Counted from the stretch's first letter, positions 1-6,302 are shown. The stretch: DNA of 6,302 nucleotides from Hyphomicrobiales bacterium (GCA_028290595.1 JAQGJO010000553.1:1-6302); one strand, 5' to 3'. Notes: generated from the letters alone by a model not told the origin. A program made the numbers and translations.

Positions 1-300
1 GTCGCCAACGTGAATGCCGGCCGCTACCGCACCTTCGTCAATCTGGGCAAAGACCGGCGCAAATCGCTGACGGTGACGCTTTCGGCCCGCACGGTCCGCG
101 AGTTCACCACCGCCGGCCTGGCGCCGCAAAGCCTCAGCGGCCGCAACCTGCGCGTGCGTGGCCTGCTCGACACCCGTTTCGGCCCGCGAATCGAAGTCTA
201 TACGCCAGGCGCCATCGAACTGCTCGCCGGCGCAGCGCCCGCCCCCACAGCCTCGGACTGGCACGCCGCAATCCCGGCGAAACCGCCCGGAAACAAGTAA
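1..300 (+). CDS. Thermonuclease-family (SNase-like) protein, C-terminal fragment
   Basis: This is the last 99 codons of a gene that begins upstream of the window; the frame is open from base 1 and stops at TAA 298-300. The visible part looks like the C-terminal beta-rich domain of rhizobial thermonuclease-family proteins. It has a strand-like segment GRYRTFVNLGKDRRKSLTVT, then a helix-like stretch (ARTVREFTTAGL), then an OB-fold-like ending with GRNLRVRGLLDTRFGPRIEV and PGAIELL. The last 25 or so residues are Ala/Pro-rich and probably disordered. The N-terminal nuclease domain and its catalytic Arg and Asp residues would lie outside the window, so nuclease activity cannot be judged. A GTG at base 10 is in frame but has no supporting start signals, so I treat it as internal. 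The family call rests on recalled similarity; a different OB-fold protein is possible. That it is a real coding region is much surer than the name. Confidence 0.6.
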   Translation, partial: VANVNAGRYRTFVNLGKDRRKSLTVTLSARTVREFTTAGLAPQSLSGRNLRVRGLLDTRFGPRIEVYTPGAIELLAGAAPAPTASDWHAAIPAKPPGNK

Positions 301-418
301 TTCAACCCAGAAGCACGCCATCCGGCCTGCGCCCTTGGCCTGATGCAACCGAGCCAGTATGGTCCGCCGCGTTTGTCACCGGCGGTCGCGTCCGGTCGAG
401 GCGCGAGCTCTTTCCGGT

Positions 419-1789
419 ATGCTGTTTCAAACTCAGCCGTTCATTCTGGTCTTTCTGCCGCTGACGCTGGCTGCCTTCTGGCTCTGCGCCGGCAGCGAGC
501 GCTGGCGTCAATATGCGCTCATCGCCGCCTCGCTGGTGTTCTATTCCTACTGGGATGTGCGCTTCCTGCCGCTGCTGCTTGGCCAGATCGGCATCACCTG
601 GGTGCTGGCGCGCCTGTCGAGCGAAGGCCGCAATCTACCGGTCATCGTGCTCGGCGTGCTGGTCAATCTCGGCTCGCTGGCGACCTTCAAATATCTCGAT
701 TTCCTCACCGGAGCAGTTGAAACCGTCACAGGCTTGGCGCTCCCCCACGCGAGCCTGGTGCTGCCGATCGGCATCAGCTTCTTCTCGTTCCAGCTCATTT
801 CCTATCTGGTCGACCTGCGCCGCGGCGACGCGCCGCTCTATCCGCTGCGACCGTTCGCGCTGTTCGTCCTCGTGTTTCCGCATCTGATCGCCGGACCGAT
901 CGTTCGCCACAACGAGCTGGTGCCGCAGTTCGCGCTCGATCCGCGCCGGCCTGGCCTCGCCCAGCGCTTCTCCGTCGCCGGCGCTCTGTTTGCTTTGGGC
1001 CTCGCCAAAAAGGTGCTGCTCGCCGATCACCTCGGCCCCGTTACCGATGAACTGTTCAGCAAGGCCGTGCACCAGACGCTCAGCTTCGGCGAGGCCTGGA
1101 CGGCAGCGTTGGCCTTTACCTTCCAATTGTTCCTCGATTTTTCCGCCTATACGGAAATGGCCATCGGCATCGCGCTGATGTTCGGCCTCTTGCTGCCAGA
1201 AAATTTCCGCCAGCCTTATCTCTCGACGTCGATGCGCGACTTCTGGCGGCGCTGGCATATTTCGCTGTCGAATTTCATCCGCGACTATCTCTACATTCCG
1301 CTCGGCGGCAGCCGCCGCGGCGAGGCGCGCTATGTCATCGCCACTTTGCTCACCATGGCGATCTGCGGCCTGTGGCACGGCGCCGGCTGGACCTATGTGG
1401 CCTGGGGCGTCTGGCACGGCATCGGCCTCATCGTCTGCCGCTACTGGCAGCGCCTCGGCACGCCGATGCCGGCACCGCTCGACTGGCTGGTGACCATGCT
1501 GTTCGTCATCGCCGGCTGGGTCATCTTCCGCGCCGTCGATTTCACCTCGGCAGGCTCGATCCTACAATCGATGGCGGGCATCAATGGCTTCAGCGGCAAG
1601 ATCGAGTGGTGGCGCCTACTGCTCGTCGCCGCCGCGGTGTCGCTGTTCGTGCCGTCAGCACATACGCTGAAGGATCGCTATATATTTCCGCATCCACTGC
1701 TGGCCTTCGTCATCGCCATCATCGCCGCCATCTGCGTGCTGGAGATCGGCAAGGGCGCGCCGACACCGTTCATCTATTTCCAGTTCTGA
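419..1789 (+). CDS. MBOAT family membrane-bound O-acyltransferase (AlgI-like)
   Basis: This is a polytopic inner-membrane protein of 456 residues, a usual length for AlgI/DltB/PatA-type MBOAT proteins. These move acyl groups, often acetyl, from a cytoplasmic donor across the membrane to an extracytoplasmic acceptor. The start MLFQTQPFILVFLPLTL is typical of the family, and many hydrophobic segments follow along the length. Family hallmarks seen are VFPHLIAGPIVRH (152-164), FLDFSAYTEMAIG (238-250), FWRRWHISLSNFIRDYLYIP (275-294) and the signature GLWHGAGWTYVAWGVWHG (317-334). The expected catalytic histidine is His320 in GLWHG; His280 and His333 are also present. The frame stays open back to an ATG at 359, but that 20-residue extension is Arg-rich and unlike the family, so I chose the ATG at 419. 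No good Shine-Dalgarno precedes either. The SGNH-like gene starts 7 bp downstream, a common pairing for this family. The substrate is unknown; no polysaccharide synthesis genes are visible. Confidence 0.93.
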   Translation: MLFQTQPFILVFLPLTLAAFWLCAGSERWRQYALIAASLVFYSYWDVRFLPLLLGQIGITWVLARLSSEGRNLPVIVLGVLVNLGSLATFKYLDFLTGAVETVTGLALPHASLVLPIGISFFSFQLISYLVDLRRGDAPLYPLRPFALFVLVFPHLIAGPIVRHNELVPQFALDPRRPGLAQRFSVAGALFALGLAKKVLLADHLGPVTDELFSKAVHQTLSFGEAWTAALAFTFQLFLDFSAYTEMAIGIALMFGLLLPENFRQPYLSTSMRDFWRRWHISLSNFIRDYLYIPLGGSRRGEARYVIATLLTMAICGLWHGAGWTYVAWGVWHGIGLIVCRYWQRLGTPMPAPLDWLVTMLFVIAGWVIFRAVDFTSAGSILQSMAGINGFSGKIEWWRLLLVAAAVSLFVPSAHTLKDRYIFPHPLLAFVIAIIAAICVLEIGKGAPTPFIYFQF

Positions 1790-1796
1790 GCGCGTC

Positions 1797-2915
1797 ATGA
1801 CACAACTCAGCTCACGCATTACCGACTGGATCGCCGCTTCCCGCGACGGCGCAGACAGCCCTGTGCACTGGCGCCGCTTCGCCAAGACCTTGCTGGCGAC
1901 CTTCGTCGGCGGACTGGCGATCTGCTACGCCTTCATCCTCATCGTCGATCCCTATCAGGTGGTGCCGTTCTCGCCGCCCATGCCGCGGCCCAACATCGAC
2001 ACCAGCCAGCGGCATTTTTATCCAGCCATCATCCGCCACGGCAATTTCGATTCCTACATCGTCGGCAATTCGACCATCCGTCTGTTCGATCCCGAAACGT
2101 TCGACGCCCATCTTGGTGGCCGTTTCGCCAATCTCGGCATGAACGCCGCAACCGCCTGGGAACAGATGCAGATGGCCGGCCTGTTCCTGCGCGTGCGCGG
2201 CGCGCCGAAAACAATGATCGTCGGCCTCGACCAGGCCTGGTGCGACCAGCGCGCCGACCAGCCCGGCCACATCCTGACCATCCGCTCGTTCCCCGACTGG
2301 ATGTTCGACGACAATCCGTGGAACGACTTCCTCTATCTGCTCAACGGCAAGACCCTGGAGACCGCCACCCGAGTGGTGATGACCGATCTCGGCCACGGCC
2401 GCATCCGGCTCGGCGCCAACGGATTTTCGGTCTATACGCCGCCCGACGACAGCTACGATCTGGCGGCCGCGCAACACCGCATCTGGGGCGACCGGGAGCA
2501 CAAGGTGGTGCCGGTGGTCCCGCCCGTGGTGCTCGGCGAGGCCGAGCGCGCAGCCCCCCAGTTTCCAGCCCATCCCTGGCTCGACAGCCAGTTGGCGGCG
2601 AACGGCGCCGCGACCAGGACGATCTTCGTCTGGGTGCCGGCGAGCATCGCGGTGCTGCCGGTGCCAGGCTCGAGGGACGCCGCCGTCGAGGAGGCCTGCA
2701 AGCTCAGTATCGACGCCATCGCCCGCCGGCATGGGGTGACAGTCGTCGACTGGCGCATCGCTTCAAAGCTCGCGGCCGACGATTCCACCTTCTGGGACCC
2801 CTACCACCACCGCCTGCCCATCGCCCAGCGCATCCAGAACGATCTTTTCAAGGCCTTAGCGGGGGAAAATGAGGCAGCAGACGGCGCCTGGATCGTCCGT
2901 GAACACGGCCGGTAA
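1797..2915 (+). CDS. Membrane-anchored SGNH-hydrolase-like partner of the MBOAT acyltransferase
   Basis: This protein has 372 residues. After a basic segment (HWRRFAK, 24-30) comes one hydrophobic helix at about 31-50, giving an inside-out signal-anchor and placing the rest in the periplasm. The soluble part has features of the SGNH/AlgX-AlgJ-DltD-like fold. IVGNSTIR (88-95) fits the block I turn with nucleophile candidate Ser92, in a GNS rather than GDS context. NLGMNAATAWEQM (112-124) fits the block II glycine region. DPYHHRLP (334-341) supplies a D-x-x-H pair, Asp334 and His337, near the C-terminus. In known systems (AlgI with AlgJ/AlgX, PatA with PatB, DltB with DltD) such proteins accept or transfer the acyl group that the MBOAT protein exports. 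The gene starts 7 bp after the MBOAT stop, so the two are almost certainly co-transcribed. No strong ribosome binding site is visible, so translational coupling is likely. The exact family and substrate are not recognised; it would often be annotated as hypothetical. Confidence 0.85.
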   Translation: MTQLSSRITDWIAASRDGADSPVHWRRFAKTLLATFVGGLAICYAFILIVDPYQVVPFSPPMPRPNIDTSQRHFYPAIIRHGNFDSYIVGNSTIRLFDPETFDAHLGGRFANLGMNAATAWEQMQMAGLFLRVRGAPKTMIVGLDQAWCDQRADQPGHILTIRSFPDWMFDDNPWNDFLYLLNGKTLETATRVVMTDLGHGRIRLGANGFSVYTPPDDSYDLAAAQHRIWGDREHKVVPVVPPVVLGEAERAAPQFPAHPWLDSQLAANGAATRTIFVWVPASIAVLPVPGSRDAAVEEACKLSIDAIARRHGVTVVDWRIASKLAADDSTFWDPYHHRLPIAQRIQNDLFKALAGENEAADGAWIVREHGR

Positions 2916-2928
2916 CCACCGGTAACCA
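2909..2928. repeat. Tandem 10-bp duplication CCGGTAACCA
   Basis: Two perfect adjacent copies of CCGGTAACCA occupy 2909-2918 and 2919-2928. The first copy contains the TAA stop codon (2913-2915) of the SGNH-like gene. A short inverted repeat CCGGT/ACCGG with a 4-base loop (2909-2922) is embedded in it, too weak to be a terminator and not followed by a T-run. It is probably a small replication-slippage duplication. Confidence 0.5.
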
Positions 2929-3153
2929 AACGTGCATCGGCACCGTTGAGAATCACCGATAATTCACGCAAATGTCTCGCCAGTATCAGATTCAGGCCCC
3001 AGACCCGGGTCCTAAACTGTGAAACGTGTTAAACCTGCATCACCCTTGAGCAGGCTTGCGCTGTACACTGGCGTTGCTTCGTTTTTGCCACAGGTTGAAC
3101 TCAATCTTATGGTGAGCGTTTTCCCCTACGTGTCGATTGTATTGCGCCATTTC
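2916..3153. other. Intergenic region between the acyltransferase operon and the metalloprotease
   Basis: These 238 bp are less GC-rich than the flanking genes. They should hold the end of the acyltransferase operon transcript and the promoter of the M48 protease. I found no clear Rho-independent terminator and no convincing -35/-10 pair: TTGAGC (3046-3051) and TACACT (3064-3069) are only 12 bp apart. A 10-bp perfect palindrome GACCCGGGTC lies at 3002-3011, of unknown meaning. The frame of the M48 gene is open back to a GTG at 3019, but that extension does not look coding. Confidence 0.5.
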
Positions 3154-4626
3154 ATGAAATCTTTTGTCAGGTGGCCGATTGGCCGCTTTTCTCTGCTTTT
3201 GCCCCTGCTTCTGGCCGCGGGCTGCGCCAGCTTCTATCCCGACAGCCAGCAGCAGCCGGCGGGTCCGGCCGTGCCATCGCAGGCGCCGCGCACCACCGGC
3301 ATCGAGCCGCGTTCCGCCGCCGAGCACCGCCAGCTCGCCGCCATGTTCGGCGGCGAATACAAGGCGCCGGCGGCCGAGCAATATCTCAATCAGGTGCTGG
3401 CCAAGCTGGCGGCGGCCGACGAGACGCCCTCGCCGGCCTATCGCGTCACCATCCTGAATTCGCCGGTGGTCAACGCCTTCGCTTTGCCGTCGGGCAGCAT
3501 TTACGTCACCCGCGGCCTGCTGGCTCTCGCCAACGACACATCCGAAGTCGCCGCGGTGATGGCCCACGAGATCGGCCACGTCACGGCGCGCCACGCCATG
3601 CAGCGCGAGGAGGCGATGAAGACCAGCGAATTGCGCAGCAAGGTGACGCGGCAATTGCAGAGCCGGGAACGCAGCGAGGAAGTCTCCGCCTTCGACAAAC
3701 TGTCGCTCGCCAGCTTCACCCGTCAGCAGGAATTCGACGCCGACCTGATCAGCGTGCGCAATCTCGGCCGCGCCGGCTACGACCCCTATGGCGCCTCGCG
3801 CTTCCTGCAGGCGTTGAGCCGCTCGACGGCGATGCGCGCCGCCCTGCTCGGCAACCGCTCCAGCGACCAGCAGCCCGACATCATGTCGACCCACCCCTCG
3901 ACCCAGGAGCGCATCGAGCGCGCCCGCCTGGCGGCCCGCCAATTCGGCGCGCCGGGCGTCGGCACCACCGATCGCGACGATTACCTGGCATCGATCAACG
4001 GCATCGACTTCGGCGACGACCCGGCCGAGGGCATCGTCCGCGGCCGCAGGTTCGCCCATGGCAAGCTCGGATTCTCCTTCATCGCGCCGGAAGGCTTCGC
4101 GCTCGAGAACACCGCGCAGGCGGTGCTCGGCGTCGCTGCCGGCGGATCGGAAGCCTTGCGTCTCGACAATGTGCGTCTCAACGACGAGCCAACCTTGGAA
4201 GCCTATCTGGCGACCGGCTGGGTGGCGGGCCTCGATCAATCCTCGATCCAGGCGCAGACCATCAACGGCCTTGCAGCGGCAACCGCCGTCGCCACCGAGA
4301 ACGACTGGAAGTTCCGTGTCGCGGCCGTCCGCATGGGACCGGAAGTGTTCCGCATCATCTTCGCCAGCAAGGCGCTGACGCCCGATGTCGACAAGAAGTT
4401 TCTTGCCTCGATCAACACATTCCGGCGCATTCCCCCGCAAGAAGCAAATGCGCTGAAGTCGTTGCGGCTCGCCATCGTCCCGGCGCAGCAGGGCGACACC
4501 GTCGCCTCGCTGACGCAGCGCATGGCGATCGCCGATCGCGGCCTCGACGTCTTCCTGCTGATCAACGGCCTGCAGCGCGGCGCGGCAATCGAACCAGGCA
4601 AGCGCTACAAGATCGTGGTTGAATGA
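3154..4626 (+). CDS. M48 family zinc metalloprotease, predicted lipoprotein with LysM-like C-terminus
   Basis: This protein has 490 residues. MKSFVRWPIGRF followed by LLLPLLLAAGC is a lipoprotein signal with the modified Cys at about 24, so it should be anchored on the periplasmic face of a membrane. The peptidase domain runs from about 55 to 265. NAFALPSGSIYVTRGLL (107-123) leads to VMAHEIGHVTARH (135-147), the HExxH zinc motif with His138, Glu139 and His142. QQEFDAD (191-197) supplies the third ligand, Glu193. STHPSTQERI (245-254) is also typical of the family. The middle part (about 295-425) has no motif I recognise. The end (about 438-490), IVPAQQGDTVASL ... LLINGL ... IEPGKRYKIV, resembles a LysM module. 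M48 proteins such as BepA and LoiP act in envelope protein quality control; that role here is inferred. I chose ATG 3154 because it puts the signal peptide at the N-terminus; starts at 3019 (GTG) and 3109 (ATG) would bury it. No strong Shine-Dalgarno is seen. Confidence 0.92.
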   Translation: MKSFVRWPIGRFSLLLPLLLAAGCASFYPDSQQQPAGPAVPSQAPRTTGIEPRSAAEHRQLAAMFGGEYKAPAAEQYLNQVLAKLAAADETPSPAYRVTILNSPVVNAFALPSGSIYVTRGLLALANDTSEVAAVMAHEIGHVTARHAMQREEAMKTSELRSKVTRQLQSRERSEEVSAFDKLSLASFTRQQEFDADLISVRNLGRAGYDPYGASRFLQALSRSTAMRAALLGNRSSDQQPDIMSTHPSTQERIERARLAARQFGAPGVGTTDRDDYLASINGIDFGDDPAEGIVRGRRFAHGKLGFSFIAPEGFALENTAQAVLGVAAGGSEALRLDNVRLNDEPTLEAYLATGWVAGLDQSSIQAQTINGLAAATAVATENDWKFRVAAVRMGPEVFRIIFASKALTPDVDKKFLASINTFRRIPPQEANALKSLRLAIVPAQQGDTVASLTQRMAIADRGLDVFLLINGLQRGAAIEPGKRYKIVVE

Positions 4627-4660
4627 GAGCGCTTCTCTAGCGGCACAACGTCCCCAAGAG

Positions 4661-4709
4661 CCCTCATCCTGAGGAGCAACGCTTGCGTTGCGTCTCGAAG
4701 GACGGGGGG
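4661..4709. repeat. Dispersed-type intergenic palindromic repeat
   Basis: The segment starts CCCTCATCCTGAGGAGC and ends GTCTCGAAGGACGGGGG. Its arms pair as an imperfect long stem: the ten bases at 4661-4670 pair with AGGACGGGGG (4700-4709) with one mismatch and one G-T pair. GAG pairs with CTC further in, and the tip is a perfect GCAACG/CGTTGC hairpin around CTTG (4676-4691). This sequence type is one I recall as recurring between genes in rhizobia and related alphaproteobacteria. It lies between two convergent genes, a usual place for such elements. No run of T follows on either side, so it is not itself a standard terminator. Copy number cannot be judged from this window. Confidence 0.75.
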
Positions 4710-4727
4710 TTCTGGTAGTATCTTCAT

Positions 4728-4758
4728 AAAAAGAAACCCGGCGCATCGCTGCACCGGG
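4728..4758 (-). terminator. Rho-independent terminator of the dienelactone hydrolase gene
   Basis: Read on the minus strand, CCCGG (4758-4754) pairs with CCGGG (4741-4737), and a further two base pairs form inside one mismatch around a 6-base loop. The U-rich tract TTTCTTTTT (4736-4728) follows at once. The structure lies about 33 bp past the stop codon of the minus-strand gene that ends at 4791. On the plus strand the hairpin is followed by GCGTCAATTG, so it should work in one direction only. The plus-strand metalloprotease has no comparable terminator of its own. Confidence 0.8.
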
Positions 4759-4790
4759 CGTCAATTGAGCAGCGCTGCCTCGCAGAAGAC

Positions 4791-5645
4791 TCAGCTCAAG
4801 ACTTTCGCCTTGAAGAAATCCATCGTCCGCGTCCACGCCAGTTTGGCAGCGGCCTCGTTGTAGCGTTCCTTGCCGGTGTCGTTGTTGAAGGCGTGATTGG
4901 CGCCGTCGTAGACGAACTTCTGATAGCTCACGCCGGCCTTCTTCATCGCTTCTTCGTAAGCCGGCGCTGTCGCGTTGACGCGCTCGTCGAGACCGCCGTA
5001 CTGCAGCAGCATCGACGCCTTGATGCGCGGCACGTCTTCCGCCTTCGGGGCGACGCCGTAATAGGCAACACCGGCATCGAGGTTGGGCGCCGCGACCGCA
5101 AGATTGTTGACCATGCCGCCGCCCCAGCAGAAGCCGACGGCTCCGACCTTGCGCGACGGATTGGCGCTCTTCAGCGCGGTCACGATCGCAGCGAGCGAGG
5201 CGACTGTCTTCGCCGCATCGATCTTGGTGAACATGTCGCGCGCCGCATCCTCGTCCTTCGGCGTTCCACCCATGTATGTGAGCAGATCGACCGCCACCGC
5301 CAGATAGCCGTCAAGCGCGATGCGCCGTGCAATGTCTTCAAGATGCGGCGTGAGTCCGCGGTTCTCGTGAATGACGATGATCGCCGCGCGAGCCGTCTGT
5401 GCATCCATCCCTTTGGGCACCGCTTGATAGGCCTTTACGCCGGCGATCTCGACCATCGACGTCGACAGGCGCGGATCGCTTGCGGGAACGATCTGCGCCA
5501 GCGCGTAGTTGGATTCGAGCAGACCGAGCGCCATCTGGGCGGCGCCTGTCGTTCCCACCATCACGACGAGGCGTTCCATGAACACGCGCCGCGGCAAGGG
5601 CGCATGGGTGTATTCATCATAAAGGTCGATAATACGCTGATCCAC
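4791..5645 (-). CDS. Dienelactone hydrolase family protein (YghX-like)
   Basis: This is an alpha/beta hydrolase of 284 residues from the GTG start at 5645. The dienelactone hydrolase triad is visible: Cys173 in GFCWGGG (171-177), Asp220 in GLDERV, and His251 in GANHAF. HENRG (93-97) supplies the conserved Glu94 before the active site. The N-terminal section, with VDQRIIDLYDEYTHAPLPRR, LESNYALAQ and then the core, matches the layout I recall for E. coli YghX and its relatives. RRVFM (19-23), a hydrophobic stretch and ALA-Q at 48-51 resemble a twin-arginine export signal, but the 18 residues before RR make this uncertain. The open frame extends to ATG 5690; I prefer GTG 5645 because GGGAG lies 7 bases upstream and the family usually begins near here. 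The natural substrate is unknown: the family cleaves dienelactones in chlorocatechol breakdown, but no such pathway genes are nearby. It is transcribed alone, divergently from the sigma factor gene and convergently with the metalloprotease gene. Confidence 0.92.
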   Translation of the reverse strand: MDQRIIDLYDEYTHAPLPRRVFMERLVVMVGTTGAAQMALGLLESNYALAQIVPASDPRLSTSMVEIAGVKAYQAVPKGMDAQTARAAIIVIHENRGLTPHLEDIARRIALDGYLAVAVDLLTYMGGTPKDEDAARDMFTKIDAAKTVASLAAIVTALKSANPSRKVGAVGFCWGGGMVNNLAVAAPNLDAGVAYYGVAPKAEDVPRIKASMLLQYGGLDERVNATAPAYEEAMKKAGVSYQKFVYDGANHAFNNDTGKERYNEAAAKLAWTRTMDFFKAKVLS

Positions 5646-5652
5646 GGCTTTA

Positions 5653-5657
5653 CTCCC
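5653..5657 (-). promoter_or_regulatory. Ribosome binding site deciding the GTG start of the dienelactone hydrolase
   Basis: On the minus strand the sequence reads GGGAG-TAAAGCC-GTG. This is a good Shine-Dalgarno core with a 7-base spacer before the GTG at 5645-5643. The upstream ATG at 5690 has no such signal, so this site supports the shorter protein. Confidence 0.75.
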
Positions 5658-5667
5658 TGTTGCCGGT

Positions 5668-5691
5668 TTTGCGTTTCGAGTTTCTCGCAAA
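5668..5691. promoter_or_regulatory. Inverted repeat TTTGCG-N12-CGCAAA, possible operator
   Basis: Perfect 6-bp arms TTTGCG (5668-5673) and CGCAAA (5686-5691) flank 12 bp. A smaller nested repeat CGAG-TTT-CTCG (5677-5687) overlaps the right arm. The site sits 23-46 bp upstream of the dienelactone hydrolase start, in the intergenic region shared with the divergent sigma factor gene. It could be a repressor or activator site, or a leader hairpin. It is short enough to arise by chance. Confidence 0.3.
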
Positions 5692-5806
5692 GGTTCCCAA
5701 AAAGCCTCTCACAAGACTGTGATGATTTGCCACGCCGGTTTTTTGATCTATCGCGCCCCTTCAGGCGTTGCTTGAGAAGGTTGCGTTTTGCGTGTGGAAG
5801 ATCGAC

Positions 5807-5810
5807 GGAG
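5807..5810 (+). promoter_or_regulatory. Ribosome binding site of the RpoH-like sigma factor gene
   Basis: GGAG lies 7 bases before the ATG at 5818 (GGAG-ATCCGAA-ATG). This supports that start, which also puts the N-terminus where RpoH2 proteins begin. Confidence 0.75.
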
Positions 5811-5817
5811 ATCCGAA

Positions 5818-6302
<485 letters not shown>

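Larger units (their letters stand above)
5646..5817. other. Divergent intergenic region (dienelactone hydrolase / sigma factor)
   Basis: These 172 bp must carry the promoters of both divergent genes. I could not place a convincing -35/-10 pair for either. TTGCCA (5727-5732) and TCTATC (5747-5752) on the plus strand are only 14 bp apart, and I saw no clear EcfG-type GGAAC-N16/17-CGTT site. It contains several T-rich stretches and the inverted repeat at 5668-5691. Confidence 0.5.

Noticed and set aside
301..418. Looked for a terminator or promoter between the first gene fragment and the MBOAT gene
   Set aside because: Only short GGCC-type symmetry is present, with no T-run and no recognisable -35/-10 pair.
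635..1417. A 260-codon minus-strand frame inside the MBOAT gene
   Set aside because: The composition (Glu/Arg/Gln-rich, no motifs) is that of an antisense shadow; the plus-strand gene is unmistakable.
1812..2732. A 306-codon minus-strand frame inside the SGNH-like gene
   Set aside because: It is an antisense shadow with no domain signal, and the plus-strand frame fits the operon and has interpretable motifs.
3046..3069. Possible promoter TTGAGC ... TACACT ahead of the metalloprotease
   Set aside because: The spacer is only 12 bp, too short for a sigma-70 type promoter.
3171..4622. A 483-codon plus-strand frame overlapping the metalloprotease in another phase
   Set aside because: The product is very rich in Arg, Ala and Gly, typical of an out-of-phase reading of high-GC coding DNA, and it has no start signals or domains.
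4769..4778. Perfect 10-bp palindrome GCAGCGCTGC near the dienelactone hydrolase stop
   Set aside because: It has no loop and no T-run, and such palindromes are common by chance in GC-rich DNA; the real terminator lies just beyond it.
3040..4836. A 598-codon open frame on the minus strand opposite the metalloprotease
   Set aside because: It is a shadow of the GC-rich plus-strand gene: the plus-strand frame has clear M48 motifs and a lipoprotein signal, while the minus-strand product is Arg/Gly/Asp-rich with no recognisable domain.

Overview
The window looks like ordinary chromosomal DNA from a GC-rich alphaproteobacterium, most likely of the order Hyphomicrobiales (a Mesorhizobium- or Rhizobium-like organism). 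Three things suggest this: strong GC bias at third codon positions, an RpoH2-type sigma factor, and an intergenic palindromic repeat (CCTCATCCTGAGGAGC ... GTCTCGAAGGAC) of a kind I recall as dispersed in rhizobial genomes. The assignment comes from recalled family features, not from a search.

Layout, left to right. (1) The 3' end of a plus-strand gene resembling rhizobial thermonuclease-family (SNase-like) proteins, ending at 300. (2) A tight two-gene plus-strand operon with a 7-bp gap: an AlgI-like MBOAT membrane O-acyltransferase (419-1789) and a membrane-anchored SGNH-hydrolase-like partner (1797-2915). Together they look like a small acyl-transfer module for an extracytoplasmic glycan or other surface substrate. 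(3) After a 238-bp gap, a plus-strand M48-family zinc metalloprotease lipoprotein with a LysM-like C-terminus (3154-4626), probably acting in envelope protein quality control. (4) A convergent intergenic region holding a dispersed-type palindromic repeat (about 4661-4709) and a Rho-independent terminator for the minus-strand gene (about 4728-4758). (5) A minus-strand dienelactone hydrolase family protein of the YghX type (4791-5645), whose GTG start is set by a clear GGAG-type ribosome binding site and which carries a possible Tat-like signal. (6) A 172-bp divergent intergenic region with an inverted repeat. (7) The 5' part of a plus-strand RpoH2-like heat-shock sigma factor (5818 to the window edge).

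The genes share no single pathway. The only evident functional unit is the MBOAT/SGNH pair. The envelope protease and the alternative sigma factor both fit stress and surface biology, but nothing in the sequence links them. I see no mobile elements, CRISPR arrays, phage genes or RNA genes, and no convincing wholly new system. The best items for a second look are the acyltransferase pair with its unknown substrate, the intergenic repeat, and the inverted repeat upstream of the dienelactone hydrolase.
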